The notes under the pieces are model-generated. The model was given only the letters and a program-made list of their open reading frames with translations, was not told the origin of the DNA and made no database searches. From NCBI RefSeq assembly GCF_000004075.3, contig NC_026655.2, positions 15,609,489 to 15,673,488 on the forward strand: 64,000 nt of DNA. The letters run 5' to 3'. This DNA is from Cucumis sativus (lineage: Eukaryota; Streptophyta; Magnoliopsida; Cucurbitales; Cucurbitaceae). Positions 25,021 through 37,734 of this stretch are shown one piece after another. The number at the start of each line of letters is the position of its first letter. Position 1 is the stretch's first letter. A program made the position numbers and the translations under genes.

Positions 25021-28000
25021 ATGACTGTGGAGGGTCATTCTGTTGCTGTAGTCGGTGATGATGGGGCTACTGATCATTTTCCTGTTGGGATGCGTGTTCT
25101 TGCTGTTGACGACGACCCTATTTGTCTCAAAGTACTCGAATCTCTCCTCCGTAAATGCCAATATCATGGTTTGTTTTTCCTTTCATCTCATGTTTTTCAG
25201 TTTTCGATTCGTCTTTCTCTGTAATCTTAGAAATTCTTCAAATCAATTTCTTCAAATTTTGAGGTGGTTTTGGCTTTGTTGACTGATTTTACTTGTGAGA
25301 ACGGTATCTTCTTAAACTGTGTGTTTTGGGATTTTGGGTGTTGAAATGTTTCGAATGGTTCATTTCTGATGATTTAGATTGTGGGGTTTTTGTTTTGTTT
25401 CCTTTTCTTCTTCCTATAGTTACAACGACGAAGCAGTCCATTGAGGCTTTGAGGATGTTGAGAGAAAATAGGAACAAATTTGACTTGGTTATCAGTGATG
25501 TGAACATGCCTGATATGGATGGTTTCAAGCTTCTTGAGTTGGTGGGGCTTGAAATGGACCTACCTGTAATCAGTAAGCTTCTTTCTCATTATTCACAACA
25601 ACCTATGTCTTTACTTCATCTTGTTGTGTTTTAGATACCAATGTGCTGTTTAGGATCAGTATGTTGCTAAATAGATGAAATTAATGTGGTCTCTTTATTG
25701 CCAGGATTTTTGAACTGCATTAATTGTCTTGTTCTTCAGTGTAGTTGGTTTGGTTATTGACTTTTCATTTTTATGATGACGTGTTTCTTCTTTTCCCTAG
25801 TGTTATCAGCACATAGTGATACTGAGCTCGTTATGAAGGGGATTGCACACGGTGCTTGTGACTATCTGTTGAAACCAGTTCGAATTGAGGAGTTGAAAAA
25901 CATTTGGCAGCACGTGATTCGGAGAAAGAAGCTTGAACCAAAGGCGAAAAACAAGTTCCCTAGTCAAAATAAGGTTCAAAATGGAGGTAATGAAGTTGAA
26001 CAAGGTTTCTCACCAACCAGTAATGCAGACAGCGCAAAATTCAACAGGAAACGGAAGGACCAAGATGATGATGATGACGACGAAGGAAAAGAGAATGGGC
26101 TTGATAGTGACGACCCCTCGAACCAGAAGAAGCCTAGGGTAGTATGGTCAGTTGAGTTGCATCGGAAGTTCGTTTCAGCGGTTAATCAGTTGGGTCTTGA
26201 AAGTAAGTTGGTGCTTGAAACTATATTAATTAATTTGTGTTTCCCTACATGGGTTTTGAAAGTAAGTTGGTGCTTGAAACTATGTTCGAAATTTGTGTTT
26301 CCCTACATCTAACAATTTTCTTCACTCTCAATCAGAGGCCGTGCCGAAAAAAATCCTGGATCTGATGAATGTTGAAGGACTTACCCGAGAAAATGTGGCA
26401 AGTCATTTGCAGGCATGAATCTTCCCTTTCCTTCACGTCCCCAAAATACTCTAATTAAGCTGTAGAAACAAACATGGAATGAAGTGGAAGATCGTTTACT
26501 TTAGTATTTTTTTACTTGACTGATTTGTTTGGTTGCAAAGATTCAACCTGGAAACAAGATGAAAATAAGGGGTTTCATGTTGTATTGCAGAAATATAGGC
26601 TTTATCTGAAAAGAATCAGCAATGTGGCATCCCAACAAGCTAACATGGTTGCTACATTTGGGAGCAAAGATGGCACTTACATGCGAATGGGTTCACTTGA
26701 TGGATATGGAGATTTACACGGCTTTGCAGGATCAGGGCGGCTTCCAAACTCTTCATTATCCTCTTATTCACCTGTTGGAATGCTTGGAAGATTGAACTCC
26801 CCGGCTGGAATGAGCCTGCGTGGAATCACTTCATCTGGACTGATCCAGCAAAACTCCCAAAATTTGAACTGCGCCATTAATAACCTTGGCAAACTCCAAC
26901 CAACTACAATGTTGTCTCCTAACCAAACTACTAATCTGCTGCAAGGAATTCCAACATCACTTGAGATCGGCCAATTGCAACACAGCAAGTCCACCACTTC
27001 CATTGGAGACTTCAATACAATGAATGATACTTCCGGGTTTGGAGTTCCCAACAGTTTTCCTGAAACTAGAGCAAATATTGGAAATTCAACCTATTCGGTT
27101 TCTCCTGCTCCATTGATGTTACAAGGAACGATACCAACATATGGAAATCAAACCTCCCTTAGAGTTGATCCGCTAAATGGAGAAACTTTTGACATAGACG
27201 TTGGTGGTTCAAATTTTTTGGATCCTGATCCTTCTAATGGAAACTGGCAGGGAGCAGCACATTTGTCTAGATTCTCAGCAACTTCATTGACCACCAATGA
27301 AGCTTATCCGAGTGATCAATTGCATTCAATGAACTCAGTCATTTCTTCTACCCCCTCGACGATTGGGAATATCTCAGTTGATTTTTCCTCTAGAAGTGCA
27401 GGTTCAGCTTCCTTACTGGATTCAAGAGACGTGCAATGCCAGACAGGGGTAGTTGGCAGTGTTATTCAATCTATGAATACCATGCCAAAGCAGAGTTGGG
27501 AAGAGCATAAACATGACTTCGGTCGGAACGTGCAGCATAATCTTGGTGCAATCAATTCTCTGGTTGCTAGCGATGGGAATCCAACTCCCTTAAACCAGAG
27601 TTTCAATCAGAATGGTGTCGTACGTGATAGAAAGGTTGGTTCATCTTTAATAGTCCCATCAAATGTTGCGTCACTGTCCTTCCCTCAACATGGTGTGGTT
27701 GAAAAATTGGGTCCTAACACAAAGACGAATGTGGATGGAAACTACCTTTTGAATCAGATGAAGTCACACGATGGATCAATTCAAGGAAGTTTCGAGTCCT
27801 TGGATGATATAATGAATTCGATAATCAAACGGGTATAGTCAAATTTCTTGCTAAATATTTAGATACTGGATTCTGATGTGCCTTCAAAATTTCAATTTTT
27901 TTCAAAGTTACTTTTATATGAAAATTCACCTCCCTGTTGAAATTGGCACCTGACATAATTATATATATAGAAATTCCTTTTTTTGAATGGTATTACTGTT

Positions 28001-28615
28001 TTCCTAACCACTTCTGCTGTGATTGTGTCAACTTGTTGCTTGCTGTTATAGTAAATACAAATACAGATTGGCTTACTGCAATCAAGTTTGCCAAACACGG
28101 TAAATGGCTAAAGATCCCATGTGATTTTTTTCTGTAGTGAAATGAAAAACTGCCATACCCCAATGTTCTACGTTTGGAGATAGCTAAACGTTCCCATTTG
28201 ATTACAATCATACCAAGAAAAAGCCGTAATTAGTTTCAATCATCATATGCGAATTAGTTGTCATCAGAAAATATCATCCAAGCATTTAAACTTCTTTTGT
28301 TTGTTCAAGCAAACTTGTTGTATGCATCATAGACAGATCAAGTTTCATGGGCCAGTTCATCAAATGCAGTATTCCTCGATTTTAGATAATGTCATGCATT
28401 TCTCCTGATCACTTACATGGAGATTTTTCTTGGATAGATATGATATCACCATTATTTTCCATTTTAGACCGCTCTTTCTATCTGTGTTGTGCTTGTGCAT
28501 CTTTCCTGATCATTTAGTGACAGGACTCTGCAAAATGATTCAGGAACAAAATGAAATACCGGAAATGAATGGAGAATTTGGATTTGATCATTTCTCTCTA
28601 GGATCATGTACTTGA
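25021..28615 (+). CDS. ARR1/ARR2: Type-B response regulator (ARR1/ARR2-like), six coding exons
   Basis: Cytokinin-responsive transcription factor at the end of the His-Asp phosphorelay in the nucleus. Exons: 25021-25168, 25420-25572, 25801-26202, 26336-26412, 26591-27832 and 28544-28615, giving 697 residues. The receiver domain spans about 25-140, with the acidic pair in VDDDP (30-32), phospho-acceptor D76 in [10 protein letters not shown] and K125 in LLKPVR. An acidic linker follows (D-run 189-195). The GARP/Myb-like DNA-binding domain lies about 212-268, with [10 protein letters not shown] and [15 protein letters not shown]. The C-terminus is Gln/Asn/Ser-rich and ends in [13 protein letters not shown]. 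The fourth intron (26413-26590) begins with GC rather than GT, and the phase and family sequence allow no alternative. If the last intron (27833-28543) is retained, the frame ends at 27838 after one extra Val (675 residues). Confidence 0.93.
26192..26308 (+). repeat. 59-bp tandem duplication containing the exon-3 splice donor
   Basis: Units at 26192-26250 and 26251-26308 share GGGTYTTGAAAGTAAGTTGG, TGCTTGAAACTAT and the end TTGTGTTTCCCTACAT. Each carries the donor GAAA|GTAAGT. The first donor (after 26202) gives the correct GARP-domain frame. Using the second (after 26261) would add 59 bases and shift the frame. Confidence 0.9.
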
Positions 28616-30338
28616 GACCTCTACCTGCTGACTGTTGGATGGAAACAAAGGCATTAACAGCATTGCAAAGCAGTTTGTGTACGTACATAATGTAATTCTT
28701 CGTCAGTTTGGTTTGTTTCCACAAGGCTCCATCTGTATCTGTTCATCTATTTACTGATGCAAAACATCTGGTTTCGAGGTTATAATGAAACAGCAGACAT
28801 GCCCTCCTTTTCATTGTTCATAAAATAATGACAAGACAACTTCCCAATCTTCTCTTAGTCTTCTTTCTGTTGTCCTTTGAGAAAGAAAGTATTGAAATTT
28901 AACATGAAGGCCTACTCTTTTATTAACTAATGCAGATTTCCAATGCTTCTTTCACATGGGAAAGTATGAAGGGAGCAACAATGGCAACACAGACAGTTTT
29001 TCCACATGTTGGTTCGAGTATAGCAGAGCCCAAGTAATCTTTTTGAATCAATAAATTTCAGTTCATACCAACCCAAAAGAACATACCAATACAATAGCCT
29101 ATTTGGATTCCGTTGGACTATTCGATTTGTGCAGTTCCTTCTTTCAACCTACCTGACCGATTTCTTATGTAAAATTCTTGACGAGGTTGAAAAAGTTTAC
29201 ATTCTCAACCTTAATAAAATGAAACACAACGAGGCTGAGCATAAAAATGAAGAGAAACACATGACAGCACAGAACATAGATTCTCCATCAAGAAGCCAAT
29301 AAAACAAAGCTAACCAAAATGAGCTTATCAGTAAGCATCCATTCCACAAGTACTAGTACTCCTGTGTCTACAAATATCTGTGAGAGGAAAGCTCTCTCTG
29401 TCCTCTCTATTTTCTGAGGCAAGGGCAAAGAAACAAAGAAATGTATGAGGTAAGAAAAGATTGAAGCTGGAGGGTTAGATTGGAAGTCGTGATGAAATAG
29501 CTACCATTTCATCGAGATTTTAACAGAATCATGGTGTAGACACAAGGATAACTTGAGTATACTTGCATACTCAACGAAGATGGTACTTAAAGTCTCTCAT
29601 TCAAGGAGAGATTTCTTTATTCTCCTAATATAATAACTTATCCAAATTATCTAATTAACAAAATACATAGTTTTTGGATCTGAAAAAGAGAGATCTTGAA
29701 AACATAAAAGTAGCGACAAATTTAGTTAACGCCTTGGGAGATTGAACTTCTCTCAACTTTATGTTCTTTGTATAATATATATTACAAATTACCTAGCTAT
29801 TCTAGTGCTAAATCTACCCGCTAGATTCTAATTCAAGTCTTACTTTTTATAATAAATGAATCAATTATTTATTTTTATATAAAACGTTCGCCAACAAAGT
29901 TTTTGGATCTGCCACGGCATGAAAGTATGATTTAGAAAAACTTAAGAACAGAAGGTTCCTATTTATACAAATAAGGTGTACATTTCTTTCAATCATAAGA
30001 ACTCCAAAGTTAAGCGTGTTTAATTAGCTTGAAGTAATTCAAAATCTAAATCCCAAGCTTGGGGTGCTCTCCCCATCAAGGTTTAGCTCACAATTCTCTT
30101 TCACTTCACCCCACCCTGCTCCATTCCAAGCATAAATGAGAATTCTCCATCCTTGAGACGTCTCTACGAGAGGATGAACATTCCTAGCCACAAACCATGC
30201 GTTCATTTTGCTAAGTCCTATTGCTCAATCAAAATACAAAAAGGTTCTTATTCTTCCTGCCATGGTCAAAGTCAAAGGTCCTGAAATACAAAGAATTATT
30301 GACATGGTTTTGAATATCAACGTTGTTTGTTGCCAATA

Positions 30339-30941
<603 letters not shown>

Positions 30942-31989
30942 TAAATCTGGGGATTTCTCAAATAAAGTTCGGAAAAAAAACAAAATTCTTGTTGGTAATT
31001 CTCTAATTTAATTATGTATCATCAAAAAATGCTGAAAAACTTTTTCCCTTGTTTTTGTTTATATTCTTTTTCGACCGTATTTCGGGAATGACTTGGACCG
31101 CATTACTAGTCATAGTATGGATATTGTCAGGAAGACTATTTTACCTCTTCTTTATTTCTTTGTTTTTTACAATACAAATGGGAGCGGTATTATTATGATT
31201 ATTATGTCACAGGTGCCAGATTGAAATGTCATTGAATGTGTCTATTTTTATTCTAATAGAATAAAAATAGAGTAGATATTAAAAATAAGATAAGTAAATG
31301 GAGAATAGAAAAAAAATGAAGGGAACAAAGGATTCTAGAAGGAATTATTCATCTTTCTAGTATTCGATACCAGAAAAATTCCTTTTCTATTACAATTATC
31401 ATTTATCATAATTCACACCTATAAAACTATTTGTAATATTTTGTAACCGTAAAACGTTGGCCACCATGACCTTCTCACCTAGGTGTTTCTTGGTTGCCTA
31501 GGACACACCTTGGTGGTTATTGACACCTCTTTGGCAGCCTAGCACCAACCAAAACACCTAACCATCAAACACTAAGCCTAAAACATCTCCATATCCTTTC
31601 TTTTCTTCACTTGGCTGCCAACCCTTCAAACCCTTGTTACTTAGCCAAAATTTAGCTTTAACTCTTCGACTAAGCTACCTAAACAACAACAAAAATAACA
31701 ACCACCACCAATTTTTAGTGTTTCTTTCTAACTTAGAAATTCTAATGGAAGAATGAGTTTAGGGTTTGGAGCTCATCTTCACCCTCATACCATCGCCTCC
31801 CTTCAATGCATGACTTTTAAAGCTTACAGCGCCAAATGTCAACACCTTGTTTTATTAGTAGATGTATTTTAAAATTTGGATGCCTAGCCCAACTTTGCAT
31901 CCATAGTACTTATTATAATGCCTAAAACAACCATGTGTCCCATCCTTGAGAATACATAAGTATTATGTGATACACTCATCCTTGGGACC

Positions 31990-32265
31990 AACCACTATAA
32001 GAAAAGAAGGATCTTTTGTTGCACAAATGTGTCGAAAGATGTACGAAAACGCGTTGAAAAAGGATCTTCTGACGCATGAAGGCTCATCGAGATTAGGGTC
32101 GAAAGAAATGTGTCGGGAGAGGATCTCTTGATGCACAACAAGATGCATCGATGTCAAAATAATACTTTTCCCGATGTTGTATATACGACATCAAGAGTTC
32201 TTTATGATCTCCCGACGCATCATGTTGTTCATTGGGAGATCCTCTATTTTTTCTTTTTTAAAATA
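31990..32265 (+). mobile_element. CACTA-like transposon terminal fragment
   Basis: It begins CACTATAAGAAAAG, close to the CACTACAAGAAA termini of plant CACTA elements. It then shows repeated subterminal motifs in both directions: ACGCAT with GATC nearby, GTGTCGGGAGAGGATCTC, GATCTCCCGACGCATC and GGGAGATCCTC. No matching opposite end was found and no transposase is visible, so it is a fragment or non-autonomous relic. Confidence 0.45.
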
Positions 32266-34284
32266 CCTTCCATTCTTAAATGGAAAGCATATATATTTCT
32301 TACCCTGCATCACCTTTTTTACTGATACAACTTCATTTATTTCCTAACACTTAGTCTATAGTAATATACATGTGAAATAAAGTACATAACCAACATCAAA
32401 GGGTGAATGAAGCAAAGATAGTCTAAGTTCTCTAAGGGGTCATTTAGCTTTCTACCTTCAAACTCTCTTAGCGATCGTTTACTTCTACCTTATAGCGACC
32501 AAGATTGTAAGTTCATATGTATCACTTAATGTAGGTTAAGAACACAAGAATAATATCAAGGTCACATAAATGAACTCCACAAGGTAAATAAAACATACAT
32601 TTGTAGTTTTCTAGGTTAAAGATGACATAAAACTTACTGTTTTGGCCTTGAAAAATAATGATAGAAAGCCGACTACTAATTCAAGTTCAATAATGTAAGA
32701 AAACATGAGCCAAAGAACTCATAAAAAGGAGGAAAAACCTATAAAAATGAATAGTTACAATTTTTTTTTAAACCAATGGAATGTGAACTCTAGCCACATA
32801 TGGGTACCGCCACACCTAATTATTTATGTTATTGTATTGTTACCATATAGAAGAAAGAAGATACAAAAATTAGAATCATAGAGGAACTTTAAGGTGGTAG
32901 TTTCAAAATAAAAAAAAAAAAGAACCTTTGATGAAAAATATTGTGTAACCCAATTTGGGAGCCAGAACGGATGTTTTTTCTGAGATGAAGAGGGAACAAG
33001 CTGCCTTTCAAAAAGTTACATGAAATCAAAAAAAAGTTTTTCCAATTCGGACAACTATTATGGACTTTCAAAGTTTCAACATAGTTTTATGTAATTTCGA
33101 AGGAAATTCAATGTCAAGATACATTAATAAAATGCTAACTTTATGACAATAGATGTAAAGATCTTGAAAAAATGCATCAAATCAAGTGGTCTTATGCATA
33201 AAATGAGTTAATATTAATGAAGATATGAAACTTGAAAGATAAATGATATACATAAACCTTTTACTACTAACGGTAAATTGTCAAAGCAACACTTTTCAAC
33301 CAAACCTTAACTAAAATGCACACAACAATAACATTCACCAACAACATTCATTCATAAAACGAATCCTAAAATTATTAAAAGTAAAAAGCATAAATAGAAC
33401 AGTGAATTTCTTGACAAACAAGCATTTTGACTTTTATATCTTAATGATAGCATAGTTATTCCTTTTCCTTTAATTCATTGTAATTTAACTAAGTCTTCTT
33501 TCAATTTTCCTTTATTATTCTAAACAAAAGGCTATTTAACTTGTGTCTCTACAAGTTATAAGGCAGTTGCGTTCCCTAGGACTATTTTTGGCAATTCTTC
33601 TCTTGATCACGATCAGTTGATGCTTCTAAAACTTTGTCTTACCTCATTTTTTAAAAACTCAAATCTAACTCCAATGGTCTGGTTCACTAACTTAATGCTT
33701 ATGGTCTAATGACCATCAAATAAACCAACAAAACCAAGAAATGAGCATGAATTGGGTTGAAAAAGATTATCCTTTCAGAGGCAAATGTATTTTCTAGCTT
33801 GGGTTGAGGAGGAAACCCGCAATAGTTATTTTCACCCTTGTGTCATTACAAGTATCATCCTATGAATACTTATAATTCTTGAATGCATTTGACTCTCTAT
33901 GCTTTGATTTATGTTTAGATTGATCCTTCTTGGATACATGCATTCATGTATTTGCTAGAGATTCATAATTGGTACGTGACAACATATATATAACCTTTCA
34001 TAAATCATCGAATAACACATATCAAAGCATTCTTATGTGTGTATTATTTTGTTATTAATGGTGACCCTTTTACAACATTACATGACATTTATATCTTATC
34101 TCACATACTCAAACTTAAGCAACACAACCCTTAATTCATCACTTTATATAAAAATTAGATTTATCAAATTAATTAATCTTTGTTCTGCCGTGTGGATCGA
34201 TTGAGTTTGGCTACAAACACTATTCAACAAAATGTTTCGACAACATTATTCCAACAAGTCAAGTCCTTGACAAAATTATCCTGA

Positions 34285-34445
34285 AAAGGCATGTGATACA
34301 CATAGCGCCCTAAAATGGCATATGACATACACTCCTCTAAAAAGACAAATGACACAATTGACCTAAAAATGTACATGATATGTATAGCCCCATGGAATGA
34401 TACATGACACTAAAAAAAGTAGTGAAACAACATATGACACAAAAA
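34285..34445. repeat. Degenerate minisatellite-like array of about 28-bp units
   Basis: Five to six imperfect units contain variants of GCATATGACATACA followed by a CCCCTAAAAA-like spacer. Spacing is only approximate. Confidence 0.45.
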
Positions 34446-36517
34446 AATTCTACATATACTTCTTTATCATTTTGAGAGCTTTAGGTTAAAGTTTGACTGA
34501 GATTAACCAACAAACATGATATTTTTTTGATTTTTACTTCTAGTTGAATGATTTGGTAACATAATTCGTGTTTATTTAATTGGCTAGCCTTGAAGTACTT
34601 ATTTTAAGGTTCATTGGGTCCTTATCTATGGGATTTGTGAGATCTCATACAATGTGGTCTTACAATATTTTTGTTTTATTTTTCATTATAGGACCGGGCA
34701 ACAAGATGAAAGAAGAGTTAAGTGATAAGAAGAGAAAGGGAAAAGAACAACTTAGTTGAGTGAGTGATCCTTCAAAAGAAAAGCAAGCTTTTGAAAATGT
34801 TTTTATCACCAAAGTCATGTTGTTAAGTTGTCATATAGTTAAGGTATGCTCATGCTCTAATCTCATATTTGCGTATGAAAGAACATGACCAATTTGAAGT
34901 ATGTCTATGTTTAATTGCGAAGTTGGATTATTGTGATGCTTTTATGTATACAAAACCATTAGCCTTATTCTTGATAAAAAGCTAGATATACGTGTGTGCA
35001 CATAAGAGTAGAGGTTGTCATGCTGAACGCATTGAGTGGTCCGAGTTCAAGTTAATCGTCACAACAATTGGTATTGAATGAGGGTCGTAGGGATGCTAGT
35101 GGTGAAGTTGTAATCATTACAGTAGTCCTTGCATTGACGAAGTTCAATATTCAGACGTTGGAAATAAGTAGAGCATAATATGATTATTGTGTTATATAAC
35201 GCGTAGTGAGACGTTAAGACTTTTTTGAAAATAAGAAAGCTTTTATTTGTGCAATTGTATTTCTAAGTCCTTGTCCTGCATTAAGCTATTAGCTTACGTT
35301 TTAAGTTCCCCTACCTAGGTTAACTGACGAAGTGTCATCGAGCGAGACGAGAGAAGGCCACTGTTAAGTACTAGATGTGTTGTGTGGTAGTAGCAGCAGT
35401 TAGCTTAAGTTTTGTAATCCCTTAAGTTGTAACTTATACGCTTGTTTCATTGTAAGAAGATTTTTAATAAAAGGGTTACTAATTTTTAAATCGCAAGTTT
35501 TTCTACTACACAGTAGAAGCTTTCATCACCATGGAAACACATTAAGGTTTAAGTTAAGTTTAAAGAAATACCTAGACGTTAGCGTTATGCCGTTTTACCA
35601 CGAAACATCGAATAGCCCAAGTCAGGTCCTCACTCAGTATGTAGAAGGCGTGTGTCTGGTGGGGGTGTGACATGTTATGTGAATCTTAGTTTGTTGTCTT
35701 AGTAAGTGTTCAAGCTTAGTTCGTCTTACTAGAGAGCATGTAACGTTAATGTCCCTAATGTGTTGGTTAGTTTAAAATTGATTTGATTGTCTATGATTGA
35801 TTCATTACCGTCAGTGAGTTTGTCCAATGCTTCTAAATAGTTGTTGGTTTTGTTGTAAGATTAGATAACCCTATTCTTATATATAATAAATCATTGAACC
35901 AATCTATATGATCTATTCCAACAATCTTTCAATCGAAAGGTAATCTACTAAGCTATCAACCACTCCCCCATTATATACTTTGTTCCTTGTAAAACTTTAC
36001 CTTAGAGAAGTGTTAAACACAAAGCTTTTTGTGTGGTTAAAGCCAATCTTGCTACTAATATTATCAAGAAGAAGTGGTTTACATCGACATATTACAAATT
36101 GGTAGTTGATTATGGTAACCCTTAACAAGTTCTTGTCACTAGTTAATTGAAAACTAGTGGGTGGTAAAACCAATCTATCACAACATAAAAGCGACTCTTG
36201 CACATCATTTACAAAAGCGTTAATTTTGTCTTCTCATATTAGTGTTTGTTGATTCATTTCCTTTAACAAATTAATAAGAAAAAAAATAATGATTGTGCTT
36301 ACTTGCTTTCATTTCTTCTTTTTAATTTCCAATATTCTATATATACATACAATTAAACGATCAACAATCACAGGTGCTTAGATAATTTAATTAGAATAAA
36401 CTCACAACACATACTTTATGAAAAAACATACTAAAGTTTTTAAACTAACCTTATTGAATAGAACACATTTGAAATTAGAGCAAAAGGTCTTATTATTTAA
36501 CGCTTTATGCTATTACT

Positions 36518-37359
36518 TTATTCATCTGTTAATATATCAACAACAAGGGCTCTTATAATCAACCCTGATTTCCATTTAGTTTCATGGTTATAGAAGCCAA
36601 ATTGAATTACCCCACTAGTGGTAGAATTAGTTATTATGAATTTACCTAATGAAATAGCGAACCCCACATTCTCTCGTCTATCTAATTTTATTAAACTCTC
36701 TTGCTTACTCCCATCTGGCATCTCAATTTTAGCGTCCACTGGAGAAGTCCATCCGAAGGCACCGCTTGTTAATTTTACATCAATGTGTGCTTTGTACCAA
36801 ATATTTGGTTTGAAATAAGATGAATTCAAGTTCCAGCGACAATCGAGCCAAGATATTTGACGAAGATGGGCTTCTTCAATTGTGTGCCTGCAAGGTTTTA
36901 CATGCCATGGTGAGAGAGAACAATAAATTGACTTATTTGATCATGTGACTTTTTTTTTTGTCCACCATATTACATATATAAATATTGTTTTAGACATTGT
37001 TTTCATTTTTTAAACTATTATATTATATATATTTTTTTGCATTTAAGAAGCATCATTTGAATAATAACATAGTACAATTGAATATAATAATTAGTTTATG
37101 ATTTTGCTTTTTATTATATTAGGCTGAAAATGAGATATGAATTAATGAATAAATAAAATTTGAGTTGAAGATTATACCCGTCATATTCCACGGGGGTCCA
37201 AGTCCAATACCGACTGTCATCACCGAATGCTAATATGGAAGCTCTTGGAAATGCGAGAAAGTATGTGGTTTGGGTTGCCATTGAAACATTATTTGGATGA
37301 AGGAGAAGGAGAGATATAAATAAAGATAGAGAATAAGAAAGTGTTGTGTAGAGTCCCAT
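36518..37359 (-). CDS. PP2-A9: PP2-A9-like phloem lectin, copy A, two exons
   Basis: Exons 37359-37178 and 36887-36518 with a GT-AG intron give 183 residues. The PP2 lectin domain is recognised from FGDDSRYW (45-52), ISWLDCRWNL (72-81), the YKAHIDVKL strand, FGWTSPVDAKIEMPDG, LGKFIITN and the closing WKSGLIIRALVV. PP2 proteins bind chitin-type or high-mannose glycans, and in cucurbits they are abundant in phloem exudate. The N-terminus is unusual. Residues 1-26 (MGLYTTLSYSLSLFISLLLL...) look like a signal peptide, whereas classical PP2 lectins are cytosolic. An internal Met at 27 could be a cytosolic start, but the copy at 42953-43922 has Ile there and retains the upstream segment. About 22 of 183 residues differ between the two copies by eye. 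Both frames are intact. Confidence 0.88.
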
Positions 37360-37414
37360 GATTGGTCACAAGTATGGAGGAATATGAGATGTTGAGGTTT
37401 GGCTATGTCTTTCT

Positions 37415-37423
37415 TATTTTATA
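37415..37423 (-). promoter_or_regulatory. TATA box of PP2 copy A
   Basis: The minus strand reads TATAAAATA about 56 bases upstream of the ATG at 37359. The same box is conserved in copy B at 43978-43986. Confidence 0.6.
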
Positions 37424-37734
37424 CCCATGCATGAGGGTATTTTAGACCTTTCAAAATAAAAAAAAAAGGCAGAGACTCTTTTCTATTTTTTTAGGGTTAA
37501 TTACCAAAATATTGTTATTTTTAAAACTATTTACCAAAATGTTGTTTTTTTTTCTCTCTCCCACAATTCCTACTTTTTCTCGACTCCATTTTTTTTTTCT
37601 TTTTTCTTTTTAGTTTTTTATATAAATTTTATTGCTTCTCTTTTTAAAAATGAATTGTTAGCATGCATTTTTCTTCTTCTTTTTTTATTTATTTATTTTT
37701 CATATAAACTTTTATATTTTTCATATAATTTATA

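Larger units (their letters stand above)
36261..37560. repeat. Segmental duplication, copy A (PP2 gene plus flanks)
   Basis: Collinear with 42676-44135 over the whole PP2 gene, its intron, its promoter and both flanks. Similarity begins at CTTTAACAAATTAATAAG and ends in the TTACCAAAATGTTGTT and TCTCTC region. Copy A lacks the extra 36941-equivalent block present in the intron of copy B. Confidence 0.85.

Noticed and set aside
35280-35670. A solo LTR ending GTGGGGGTGTGACA
   Set aside because: Composition and the TGACA-type end are suggestive, but no start, partner LTR or target duplication could be found, so it was not listed as an element.
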